From CAYVQB01 sp964453985 (GTDB taxonomy: Bacteria; Babelota; Babeliae; Babelales; UASB340), in the NCBI GenBank assembly GCA_964453985.1, contig CAYVQB010000040.1, forward strand, positions 1 through 8,662: 8,662 nucleotides of DNA, given 5' to 3'. The stretch's first letter is position 1. The number at the start of each line of letters is the position of its first letter. Below the pieces are notes generated by a model. The model did no database searches. It was not told the origin of the DNA and saw only the letters and a program-made list of their open reading frames with translations. A program made the translations under genes and the position numbers. Of the stretch, positions 1 to 6,687 are shown piece by piece.

Positions 1-1025
1 GTCCAAGAGATTTCAGAGATATGAACAAGACCTTCAACGCCTTTTTCTACTTCTACAAATAGACCATAGTCTGTAATGCTAGAAATTCTACCTTTGATTG
101 TGCCATCAACAGGATATTTATGATCGATTTCTTCCCATGGGTTGGGTGTTAATTGTTTCATACCCAAGGAGATCTTCTCGTGTCCCTTGTCAAAGGAGAT
201 AACTTTAACAGTAATCTTGTCTCCTAATTTGACAAGTTCGCTAGGGTGAGCGATTCTGCCCCATGACATATCGGTTATATGTAATAATCCATCAATTCCA
301 CCCACGTCAACAAAGACACCATAGCTGGTAATGTTTTTTACAATACCTTCTAAGATTTGGTCTTCAGATATAGTTTCAAGAGCTTGTTTCTTGTCTTCAT
401 ATCTTTGTTCTTCTAGGTATTTTCTTCTGGAAATTATTACATTTCCGCGTTTTTTATTAACTTTTAAAATCTTACAAATAACTTCTTGTCCTACAAATTG
501 GTCAAAATTTGTGATTCTCTGTGTATCCACTTGAGAACCAGGCAAGAAGGCAGGAATACCGATATCTACGCTGAGACCACCTTTGACCTTGTAAAGTACA
601 ACGCCTCGAACTGGCTCATCAGATTCAGCAAGTTTAGCAATATTTTCCCAGGCTTTGAGGGATTTGGCTTTTTGGTAAGATAAGACTACGTTTCCGTATT
701 CATCTTCAACGCGATCAAGTATTACTTCAATATCGTCGCCTACCGAAAGCTTTTGGAATTCTATTTCAGTAAATTCGTAATTAGGTATTATGCCGTCAGA
801 TTTGTAGCCAATGTTTACAACAACATTTGCGTTATCCTTAGCTCCGATCTTACCCTTTACTATTCTTCCTATTTGAAAATTGCTCAAAGTATCTTGGTAA
901 AGATCAGCAAGTTCTTTTTCTTGATCTTTGCTCAACTTAAATACATCTTCGATTAATTCTATGTTAAGAATTGGAGAAATAGGAATTTCTGGGGTTTGAT
1001 CTGTTACTTTTTTGTGATCAGCCAT
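1..1025 (-). CDS. rpsA: 30S ribosomal protein S1 (partial, C-terminal part beyond the left edge)
   Basis: S1 binds the 30S subunit and captures the 5' leaders of mRNAs for translation initiation. The first 341 codons are present and the gene runs off the left edge. Translation gives tandem S1 (OB-fold) repeats at about residues 51-118, 137-201, 223-291 and from 307 to the edge. They align by eye with E. coli S1 repeats 1 to 4, for example VVLYKVKGGLSVDIG, AFLPGSQVD, GIVKNITSYGVFVDVGGIDG and EGLVHISEISW. E. coli S1 has six repeats in 557 residues, so about 60% of a normal protein is visible. The N-terminus carries about 30 more residues before repeat 1 than E. coli S1; they are charged and look helical. 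The ATG at 1023-1025 has an AAGGA ribosome-binding site (1036-1040) about 10 bases upstream, and no better start lies nearby. The identification is very secure; the total length is unknown. Confidence 0.97.
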   Translation of the reverse strand, partial: MADHKKVTDQTPEIPISPILNIELIEDVFKLSKDQEKELADLYQDTLSNFQIGRIVKGKIGAKDNANVVVNIGYKSDGIIPNYEFTEIEFQKLSVGDDIEVILDRVEDEYGNVVLSYQKAKSLKAWENIAKLAESDEPVRGVVLYKVKGGLSVDIGIPAFLPGSQVDTQRITNFDQFVGQEVICKILKVNKKRGNVIISRRKYLEEQRYEDKKQALETISEDQILEGIVKNITSYGVFVDVGGIDGLLHITDMSWGRIAHPSELVKLGDKITVKVISFDKGHEKISLGMKQLTPNPWEEIDHKYPVDGTIKGRISSITDYGLFVEVEKGVEGLVHISEISW

Positions 1026-1044
1026 GTTATAAAAGTCCTTAATG

Positions 1045-1120
1045 TGACAGAAGAGAGTCAGAAGGATTATTCCCTTTGGCAGCCTGTATAGACTTTGGGA
1101 GTAACCTCTGGGTTCTGTTA
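1045..1120 (-). promoter_or_regulatory. Long hairpin in the rpsA mRNA leader
   Basis: The 5' leader of rpsA contains a 76-base imperfect inverted repeat. An outer 8-base stem pairs 1045-1052 with 1113-1120. An inner stem of 14 pairs joins 1059-1074 to 1097-1110, with single-base bulges at 1063 and 1066, and closes a 22-base apical loop (1075-1096). In the rpsA mRNA each stem has one A-C mismatch. Read as plus-strand RNA the same two positions become G-U pairs, so an antisense RNA would fold slightly better. The structure ends a few bases before the AAGGA ribosome-binding site of rpsA. Autogenous control of rpsA by a folded leader is known in gammaproteobacteria; a similar role here is inference. 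It does not match any riboswitch, tRNA or SRP RNA pattern I recognise. Confidence 0.5.
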
Positions 1121-1142
1121 TATTTAGAAGGTTAAACATATA

Positions 1143-1212
1143 AAACAATACGATTTCTGCTTAAAATATAGCAAAATAATTAACATCTGGCAAATAATGA
1201 GATGTATTGTTT
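1143..1212. repeat. 9-bp inverted repeat bracketing the rpsA promoter
   Basis: AAACAATAC at 1143-1151 and its exact reverse complement GTATTGTTT at 1204-1212 flank the predicted rpsA promoter symmetrically. A second, nested pair, ACATCT (1183-1188) and AGATGT (1200-1205), overlaps the -35 box. Such an arrangement could be an operator for a dimeric regulator. In AT-rich DNA repeats of this size also occur by chance, so function is unproven. Confidence 0.3.
1165..1193 (-). promoter_or_regulatory. Predicted sigma70-type promoter of rpsA
   Basis: On the minus strand a -35 box TTGCCA (1188-1193) and a -10 box TATATT (1165-1170) are separated by exactly 17 bases. Each matches the consensus at five of six positions. 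Transcription would begin near 1158, giving a leader of about 130 nt that includes the hairpin at 1045-1120. The promoter sits in the gap after the pilN-like gene, so rpsA need not depend on readthrough from it. Confidence 0.6.
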
Positions 1213-1232
1213 CAGTATGAAAAGTAAGTGCT

Positions 1233-2165
1233 TTAGAGTTGTCCCAGAAGCTTAAATTGATAAAGACGTTCGGTATTTTCTTTGTTTCTTTTTAATTTCT
1301 TTATTTGGGCTATTTTAAGCTCTTTGCTTTTTGTTAATTCTGCTAGTTTAGTAGTAAAACCCGATATAGTTTGTTCATTTTGTGCTGTTCCCGTTATTTC
1401 TATTTTTTTTGTATGATTATCTATTGAAAGGTTATTTATCCAGCTGTCTTGGGGTACTGATTCTGATAGGGATACTAGTTTTTGGGTTGGGTTATTCGCT
1501 AGCTTCTTTATTTGGGTTAGTTTGGCCAGGTTTTTATTGCTTTTTTCGATGTTTTGTTTAAAGGAATGTAGTAGTCGTAATTTATTTTCAAGTGTTTTGT
1601 TTTCGAGGCAGGTTTCCTGTGTTGTTTTGTTTAGTTCTTCAAGTTTTGTTTTTTGATCTAGATAAAAAGTAAACGATGTTATTGCTGTAATCAATATAAG
1701 GGCGCTAGAATATGACAGCCATTTGTGAGGGGAGCTTGTTTTGCTCGGGGTAAATGGTTTAAAGAAATTTAATTGATCTTTAAAATGTTTTTTATAAAAA
1801 AAATGAGGTGGAATCATATTCTCAGTATCCTTACTTTTTTCAGATATATGTTTTATTTTTAAGCCTGTTTTACTTAGACATAAAGCTATTTGTAGACTAG
1901 CTAGTTTTTGTTTTAATTTGTTTTTATTATAAACACCTGAGACGGTAACAATAGATCTTGCTTTCTTGAGTTTATTTTTTTGTATGAACTCTTTTATGTG
2001 TAGATATATTTTGGATGGATTGTATAGGATTCCCTCTTTGAAATCTGTTTCATTTAGAGGTATTTTTTTATTACTACTTAATATGAATTTTGTTTTTTTA
2101 CTTTTTAATTTACTTAAAAATAAATACTTATTATCTAACTCGATATAAACAAATTTCTCAAACAA
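1233..2165 (-). CDS. PilN-like inner-membrane protein with a reduced PilM/GspL-like N-terminal domain
   Basis: Predicted bitopic inner-membrane protein of a type IV pilus, type II secretion or competence apparatus. Numbering here starts at the GTG two codons upstream of the chosen start. Residues 1-110 are a basic cytoplasmic region whose opening (FVYIELDNKYLFLSKLK, then EGILYNPSKIYLHIKEF) resembles the start of PilM/GspL actin-like domains. It is far shorter than the usual 250-350 residues. One membrane helix follows at about 151-171 (WLSYSSALILITAITSFTFY), then a coiled coil at about 172-225. A PilN-type ferredoxin-like domain fills 228-312, with the typical LSESVPQDSWINNLSID and a strand-turn-strand ending ITGTAQN. 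An upstream GTG (2169-2171) lies inside the Shine-Dalgarno sequence, so the TTG at 2163-2165 is preferred. The gene follows the kinase by 12 bases, probably in one transcript. No other pilus genes lie in the window. The PilN part is fairly secure, the N-terminal assignment less so. Confidence 0.65.
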   Translation of the reverse strand: MFEKFVYIELDNKYLFLSKLKSKKTKFILSSNKKIPLNETDFKEGILYNPSKIYLHIKEFIQKNKLKKARSIVTVSGVYNKNKLKQKLASLQIALCLSKTGLKIKHISEKSKDTENMIPPHFFYKKHFKDQLNFFKPFTPSKTSSPHKWLSYSSALILITAITSFTFYLDQKTKLEELNKTTQETCLENKTLENKLRLLHSFKQNIEKSNKNLAKLTQIKKLANNPTQKLVSLSESVPQDSWINNLSIDNHTKKIEITGTAQNEQTISGFTTKLAELTKSKELKIAQIKKLKRNKENTERLYQFKLLGQL

Positions 2166-2180
2166 ATTCACCTCCCTTTA
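2165..2180 (-). promoter_or_regulatory. Ribosome-binding site that decides the pilN-like start
   Basis: On the minus strand the kinase stop TAA (2178-2180) is followed directly by AGGGAGGTGAAT and then TTG. GGAGGTGA is a near-perfect complement of the 16S rRNA 3' end. It covers the in-frame GTG at 2169-2171, which would leave no spacing at all for that codon. From GGAGG to the TTG the spacing is five bases, which is normal. This favours TTG as the start and suggests coupling with termination of the kinase. Confidence 0.6.
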
Positions 2181-3320
2181 AAAGTTAATTTCTTGTATTA
2201 AATCTCCTTTAAATTCTTTTATTTTTTCTTTTAATTGTTCGTGTGTCAATAGTCCTGGCTTTGCGCCCATATGGCCTATTACGCTGGAGCTATTAATTAT
2301 ACCGTTTCTTAATGCTTCTTTTACAGAGTAACCAAGGGCAAGGCTTGCAACAAAGCATGACCCAAACGAATCTCCTGCGCCGAGGGTGTCCTCAATTTTT
2401 GTTTTAATGCTTGGATGAAAATATATTATGTCTTGTGTTGCTACGTAAACTCCATTTTTGCCATTTGTTATGACCACTATTTTGGGGCCCATTTTCATAA
2501 CTTCTTTAAAGAATTTTCTTGTACTAAAATAAAAATTCTCACATAAAAATGGGGCTTCAAGTAATGATGGTTTTTCTTGCGTTTGATCTTGATCATTTTG
2601 TAGTAATACGTTTTTCCTAGAGCTTTCAAGCGCTTTTTTATAGCCTTGATCTGTTGATGCTAGTGCTAGCATGAATGTTTTTGCTTCAGAGCTGTTTAAA
2701 ATAAATATATCGATATTCTTTAGTGATTCTTTTAATGTCTGTGTGCCTTTTGCTAATTGGCTTATGCCTGGGTTTATTGCAACTGGTACGTTGGCCTCTT
2801 TTGCAACTTGAACGATTATTGGTAATAGATTTGCAGAGTTATTACTTAGTGATGTTATATATATTTGATCACTGTTTTTTATTTGATCGATTGGTAGTTC
2901 ATTTTTTTCTAGAAAACCATTAGAGCCTCTGTAGGCAAAGATAGTGCGCTCTCTTTGTAAAGAATTTATAACATAAGAGCTTCCAGATTTATATTTGTTT
3001 GTTTTGGCTATCTCTTTAGTGTTGACCTGTTCTTTTTCTAGGTCTTGTAAGATTTCTTTACTTGCGTTATCTGTGCCTATTTTACAAAAACAGGTTGTAT
3101 CAAAACCTAGCCTTTTAAATGATACTGCAGAGTTTGTTGCTCCTCCTCCAGTAAAATGTAAAATATCGTCAACTTCTATTTTTTCTCCGGATTCAAAGAT
3201 CATGTAGTTGGCTGTGCTGTTTTGCTTGGTTATAGACATTAGGTCTGCGCCTTGATAGTGCAGGTAAATGTCTTGAGTTGCTCCACCAATTGTTAGAACT
3301 TTCTTCATAACTACTTTCAT
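2178..3320 (-). CDS. PfkB-family carbohydrate/nucleoside kinase
   Basis: Cytoplasmic ATP-dependent kinase of the ribokinase/adenosine kinase (PfkB) superfamily, which phosphorylates a sugar or nucleoside hydroxyl. Visible marks are the N-terminal strand VLTIGGATQDIYL (8-20), PfkB signature 1 with the substrate-binding GGGATNSAVSFKRLG (58-72), the NSSEA motif (209-213), a TNGKNG turn (285-290), and signature 2 DTLGAGDSFGS (311-321), in which Asp317 is the expected catalytic base. At 380 residues it is longer than typical members (about 300-340). The extra length is a polar segment rich in Gln, Asp and Lys between NSSEA and TNGKNG, about residues 220-275. The substrate cannot be read from sequence; adenosine, ribose or fructose derivatives are all possible. 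The ATG at 3318-3320 has no clear ribosome-binding site, and Met5 (3306-3308) is an alternative. It is the first gene of a two-gene unit with the pilN-like gene. Confidence 0.85.
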   Translation of the reverse strand: MKVVMKKVLTIGGATQDIYLHYQGADLMSITKQNSTANYMIFESGEKIEVDDILHFTGGGATNSAVSFKRLGFDTTCFCKIGTDNASKEILQDLEKEQVNTKEIAKTNKYKSGSSYVINSLQRERTIFAYRGSNGFLEKNELPIDQIKNSDQIYITSLSNNSANLLPIIVQVAKEANVPVAINPGISQLAKGTQTLKESLKNIDIFILNSSEAKTFMLALASTDQGYKKALESSRKNVLLQNDQDQTQEKPSLLEAPFLCENFYFSTRKFFKEVMKMGPKIVVITNGKNGVYVATQDIIYFHPSIKTKIEDTLGAGDSFGSCFVASLALGYSVKEALRNGIINSSSVIGHMGAKPGLLTHEQLKEKIKEFKGDLIQEINF

Positions 3321-3359
3321 AATAAAAGTTAAACTATTTTTTTCATTTTAAACAAGCTC

Positions 3360-3389
3360 ATTTTAGAACAGTATCTTTGCAAAGTTCAA
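3360..3389 (-). promoter_or_regulatory. Predicted promoter of the kinase-pilN unit
   Basis: On the minus strand TTGAAC (3384-3389) and TAAAAT (3360-3365) are 18 bases apart. They match the sigma70 consensus at four and five of six positions. Transcription would start near 3353, about 33 bases before the kinase ATG. The site lies downstream of the two hairpins behind lon, which fits an independent transcription unit. AT-rich DNA yields such matches easily. Confidence 0.4.
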
Positions 3390-3415
3390 GCTTAATTTTT
3401 AAATAAACAGTTTAA

Positions 3416-3433
3416 CCCCAGCATATGCTGGGG
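3416..3433. terminator. GC-rich perfect palindrome behind lon, possible terminator
   Basis: CCCCAGCATATGCTGGGG is an exact 18-base palindrome able to form a 7-bp GC-rich stem with an ATAT loop. It is the second hairpin reached by transcription leaving lon. On that strand it is followed by TTAAACTGTTTATTT, which is T-rich but not a clean T-run, so calling it an intrinsic terminator is tentative. Confidence 0.45.
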
Positions 3434-3443
3434 CATAAAGTAT

Positions 3444-3472
3444 CTACGCCATATCTTTACGATATGGCGTAG
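3444..3472. terminator. Perfect 12-bp hairpin behind lon, possible terminator
   Basis: CTACGCCATATC (3444-3455) pairs without mismatch with GATATGGCGTAG (3461-3472) around a five-base loop. The hairpin starts about 43 bases after the lon stop codon and stands only 10 bases from the palindrome at 3416-3433. On the lon strand the following bases are ATACTTTATG, again without a proper T-run. It may end or stabilise the 3' end of the lon mRNA. Confidence 0.5.
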
Positions 3473-3514
3473 TGGTTATTGTTATTTATATTTTAGATCT
3501 TTGTATATGCGGGT

Positions 3515-5869
3515 TTATACTTTTTTTGGTAAAAGAACGTTACTGATAACATCGTTTACATTATCAACCCAAATCAAATTCAAGCCTTCATAGAACTTCT
3601 TATCAGCATCTACAAGGTCTTCTTTATTTGTTTTAGGTAAGATAAGATTCTTAAGTCCGCGTCTTTTGGCTGCAAGCATTTTCTCTTTTAATCCACCAAT
3701 TGGAAGAACGCAGCCTTGCAGATTAACTTCACCAGTCATTGCAAAATCACCATTTACTTCACGTCCAGTGAAAGCTGAAAGTAGTGATGATAGGAGCGTT
3801 ACGCCAGCAGATGGGCCATCTTTTGGTATTGCACCAGCAGGTAGGTGAACGTGCATGTCATAATTATCGAACAGCTCTTCTTTTATATCGAACATTTGGG
3901 CGTGAGACTTTATATAGGTTAGAGCTGCTTGTGCAGATTCTTTCATAACATCACCAAGTTGTCCTGTTAGAAGAAGTTTACCATGACCGTGCATCAAAAC
4001 AGCCTCAACTTGTAAGACTTCGCCACCATATGGTGTCCATGCAAGCCCGTTAGTGACACCAACTTTGTTGCCGCGAGTAATTTCATCTTCAGATATTCTT
4101 CTTGGTCCAAGGAATTTGTTTACGTTTTCCTGTGTGAATTTTACTCCTTTTTTATCTTCCAAGATTGATCTTGCAAATTTTGAACAAAGTTTATAGATGA
4201 ATCTTTCAAGTTCCCTAACTCCAGCTTCTCTAGTGTAGCTATAAACTATTTCACTCAAAACTTTATTGTCTAAGTTTAAGCCTTTGTTTTCAAGGCCAGT
4301 ATTTTTAACAGCTCTTGCTATAAGGTGTCTTTTTGCGATCTCTATCTTTTCTTCATGTGTGTATCCTGGTAGCTGTATGATTTCCATACGATCTCTTAGT
4401 GGTCCAGGAATAGTGCTAAGATCATTAGCAGTTGTAATGAACATTACCTTTGACAGATCAAAGTGTACGCCAAGATAGTTATCATAAAAAGATGAATTTT
4501 GTTCTGGATCTAAAACTTCTAAAAGGGCTGCTGATGGATCGCCTCTACTTGAGCTGCCGATTTTATCTATTTCATCTATCATTATAAGTGGATTGCATGT
4601 GCCAGCAGTTTTTATAGCCTGAATAAATCTACCTGGTATTGAGCCAACGTAGGTTCTTCTGTGTCCTCTTATTTCAGATTCATCATGTACGCCGCCAAGA
4701 GATAGTCTAAAAAATTCTCGACCTAAGCTTTTTGCTATTGATTTTCCTAATGAAGTTTTTCCAACTCCAGGAGGACCAGCGAAACATAAAATTGGAGAAT
4801 CACAATCTTCTTTAAGTGCTCTTACGCAAAGAAAGTCTAGTATTCTATCTTTTATAACTTCAAGACCATAATGATCAGAATCTAATATTTTTTTTGCATT
4901 TTTAATATTGATATTATCTTTTGTATACTTACCCCATGGTAAAGATAATAACCATTCAACGTGATTTCTTAAAACAGTTGCTTCCATTGAATCCGGAGCT
5001 GTTCTTTCTAATCTTCTTACTTGTCTGGTTGCTTCTTCTTTTGCTTCTTTGCTAAGTTCTAATTCAGAAATTTTTCTTTTCATGTCTTCTATGTCAGATT
5101 CTATGTCGTCGCCAAGCTCTTTCTGTATTGCTTTCATTTGTTCGCGTAAGAAATATTCGCGTTGAGATTGGTTTATTGATTCGCGAGTGTTCATTTGGAT
5201 GGATTCTTGTACTCGTCCTATCTCTATTTCGCTACTCAAGTGCTTATTGATAGAATCTAATAAATCATCAATACAATCCATCTCAAGCATTTTTTGGGCT
5301 TCATCTGTTTTTGGGTTTAAATGAGATAGAACGAACTCAAGTATTTTTTCGGGTTCTTGTATTTGAGATAGTATGACTTGGAAGTCTGGGCCAAATATGT
5401 GGCCGTTAGCGCTTAATTGTTCGACCTGTTGTAATATGGAACGAACCTTGCCTTCGAGCTCGACTTTATCTTTTGGTTCATTACTGAATTCGTTTATTTC
5501 TATTTTTGCGTATAAAGAGTCTTGATCTGATAAGACCTCTGCAACAGAGGCTCTTGTTACGCCTTGAATTAATATTTTAATTCCACCGTCTGGTAGATTC
5601 ATTACTCTCATTATGTTTGCGACGGTTCCTGCTTCATATAGATCTTGTAATCCTACAGGTCCCTCATAATTTTCTACTTGTTCCTTTGTTGCCAGAAGTA
5701 AGACTTTTTTATCACCTTCTAAGGCTTTGTTTATCCCCGTGATAATTTTTTCATCCAAGACTAGTAGTGGCACTACCATATTTGGAAATACTACAACGTC
5801 GACAGTTGGAATAACTGGCAGTGTTGATGGCATTTGTTCAGATATTCCGTTGATCTTTGAGTCCTTCAT
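3515..5869 (-). CDS. lon: ATP-dependent Lon protease
   Basis: Cytoplasmic AAA+ serine protease that degrades misfolded and regulatory proteins as a hexamer. The 784 residues equal the length of E. coli Lon, so the gene is complete. Domains in order: N-terminal substrate-binding LAN domain (about 18-210, beginning LPVIPTVDVVVFPNMVVPLL); a helical, coiled-coil linker (about 215-310) with REYFLREQMKAIQKELGD; the AAA+ module with Walker A GPPGVGKTS (365-373), Walker B LIMIDEIDKIG (428-438), sensor-like TTAND (479-483) and the RELERF helix; and the C-terminal protease domain with PKDGPSAG holding catalytic Ser687 and GGLKEK holding catalytic Lys730. All key residues are intact. The ATG at 5867-5869 follows a strong purine-rich ribosome-binding site (GGGGAGGG) at a normal distance. 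It is transcribed divergently from lolD, and tandem hairpins follow it. No CIRCE-type heat-shock operator is visible upstream. Confidence 0.98.
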   Translation of the reverse strand: MKDSKINGISEQMPSTLPVIPTVDVVVFPNMVVPLLVLDEKIITGINKALEGDKKVLLLATKEQVENYEGPVGLQDLYEAGTVANIMRVMNLPDGGIKILIQGVTRASVAEVLSDQDSLYAKIEINEFSNEPKDKVELEGKVRSILQQVEQLSANGHIFGPDFQVILSQIQEPEKILEFVLSHLNPKTDEAQKMLEMDCIDDLLDSINKHLSSEIEIGRVQESIQMNTRESINQSQREYFLREQMKAIQKELGDDIESDIEDMKRKISELELSKEAKEEATRQVRRLERTAPDSMEATVLRNHVEWLLSLPWGKYTKDNINIKNAKKILDSDHYGLEVIKDRILDFLCVRALKEDCDSPILCFAGPPGVGKTSLGKSIAKSLGREFFRLSLGGVHDESEIRGHRRTYVGSIPGRFIQAIKTAGTCNPLIMIDEIDKIGSSSRGDPSAALLEVLDPEQNSSFYDNYLGVHFDLSKVMFITTANDLSTIPGPLRDRMEIIQLPGYTHEEKIEIAKRHLIARAVKNTGLENKGLNLDNKVLSEIVYSYTREAGVRELERFIYKLCSKFARSILEDKKGVKFTQENVNKFLGPRRISEDEITRGNKVGVTNGLAWTPYGGEVLQVEAVLMHGHGKLLLTGQLGDVMKESAQAALTYIKSHAQMFDIKEELFDNYDMHVHLPAGAIPKDGPSAGVTLLSSLLSAFTGREVNGDFAMTGEVNLQGCVLPIGGLKEKMLAAKRRGLKNLILPKTNKEDLVDADKKFYEGLNLIWVDNVNDVISNVLLPKKV

Positions 5870-5923
5870 GATCCAACCCTCCCCAACTTATTTATTCCTA
5901 AATTTCCCCATGTATTCAAAAAT

Positions 5924-5953
5924 AATATAGTAAATTTTATTTTGATAATGCAA
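5924..5953 (-). promoter_or_regulatory. Predicted promoter of lon
   Basis: On the minus strand TTGCAT (5948-5953) and TATATT (5924-5929) are 18 bases apart and resemble sigma70 boxes (four and five of six matches). The predicted start lies about 45-50 bases before the lon ATG. The -35 box lies inside the spacer of the lolD promoter read on the other strand. I do not see a sigma32-type consensus. Confidence 0.45.
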
Positions 5954-5970
5954 TAATAATGTAAAATGAT
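5942..5970 (+). promoter_or_regulatory. Predicted promoter of lolD-murJ
   Basis: TTGATA (5942-5947, five of six matches) and AATGAT (5965-5970, four of six) are 17 bases apart. Transcription would start near 5977, leaving a leader of about 36 bases to the lolD ATG. If correct, the in-frame TTG at 5974 cannot be the lolD start. The site interlocks with the divergent lon promoter. Confidence 0.35.
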
Positions 5971-6012
5971 TGTTTGAAGTCTTTTAGAAGTTTAGCTTTA
6001 GAGGCAATAAAT

Positions 6013-6687
6013 ATGTTTGAATCTAAATTGGTAGTTAAGGATTTGCATAAAAAGTTTGTACAGGGGGGCAAAACCCTTGATGTTTTGAGTGGTGTGAATG
6101 CTTTTTTTGATCAAGAAAAGTCTTATGCCATAACTGGTGTGTCAGGCAGCGGAAAATCAACTTTTATGCACATTCTTGGTGGTCTTGATAGTCCTGATTC
6201 CGGACAGGTATTATTTAATAAACAAGATTTAGCAAAGTTCAGTACCTCAGGAAAAGAAGTTTTTCTAAATGCAAAGCTAGGTTTTATTTTTCAATTTCAT
6301 TACCTAATAAAAGAACTATCGGTAATAGAAAATATTATGTTGCCCGGTCTTATTAAGGGTGATTCAAGAGATGAGTGCTTGCAGAAAGCCAGAAAGCTTT
6401 TGCAAGGTGTTGATTTAATGGATAAAATAGATAGCTATCCAACATTACTTTCTGGTGGCCAACAACAAAGAGTTTCTATATTGAGAGCGATTTTTAATAA
6501 GCCAGCTTTTTTATTAGCTGATGAGCCTACCGGTAATTTGGATGAACAGAATGCTGCGGTGGTAGTTGACCTGTTATTGAAATGTAAAAAAGAGTGGGGT
6601 ATGGGACTTATTGTTTGTTCACATGACTCTGCTGTTTACAATAAAATGAATACGGTTTTAAGATTACATAATGGGATTTTAGCATGA
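6013..6687 (+). CDS. lolD: LolD-like ABC transporter ATP-binding protein
   Basis: ATPase subunit that would power release of outer-membrane lipoproteins from the inner membrane (LolCDE), or a close MacB/FtsE-type relative. In the 224-residue product the ABC marks are complete: Walker A GVSGSGKST (42-50), Q-loop Gln94 in FIFQFHYL, signature LSGGQQQR (146-153), Walker B FLLADEPTGNLD (166-177) and H-loop His204. The sequence around the Q-loop and ELSVIEN closely resembles LolD (QFHHLLPEFTALEN in E. coli), and the length fits (E. coli LolD 233). The ATG at 6013-6015 is chosen because AGAGG (6000-6004) stands eight bases before it. An in-frame TTG at 5974 would add 13 residues but has no ribosome-binding site. 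No LolC/LolE permease lies in the window. The stop overlaps the murJ start as ATGA, so the two are probably co-translated. Confidence 0.88.
   Translation: MFESKLVVKDLHKKFVQGGKTLDVLSGVNAFFDQEKSYAITGVSGSGKSTFMHILGGLDSPDSGQVLFNKQDLAKFSTSGKEVFLNAKLGFIFQFHYLIKELSVIENIMLPGLIKGDSRDECLQKARKLLQGVDLMDKIDSYPTLLSGGQQQRVSILRAIFNKPAFLLADEPTGNLDEQNAAVVVDLLLKCKKEWGMGLIVCSHDSAVYNKMNTVLRLHNGILA

Noticed and set aside
331..956. Three plus-strand open frames of 65-67 residues across this stretch
   Set aside because: They lie antisense to the conserved rpsA frame, show no family motif or ribosome-binding site, and are shadows of it.
1045..1120. A tRNA-like reading of the 76-base folded element
   Set aside because: The length and the closing 8-bp stem suggest a tRNA, but there is no D arm, no seven-base anticodon loop and no T-loop GGTTCGA pattern.
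5974..6012. TTG start giving LolD 13 extra residues
   Set aside because: No ribosome-binding site precedes it, while the ATG at 6013 has AGAGG at proper spacing and matches the usual LolD N-terminus.
5870..6012. CIRCE or other heat-shock operator upstream of lon
   Set aside because: No TTAGCACTC/GAGTGCTAA repeat or sigma32-type boxes are visible; only ordinary promoter-like boxes.
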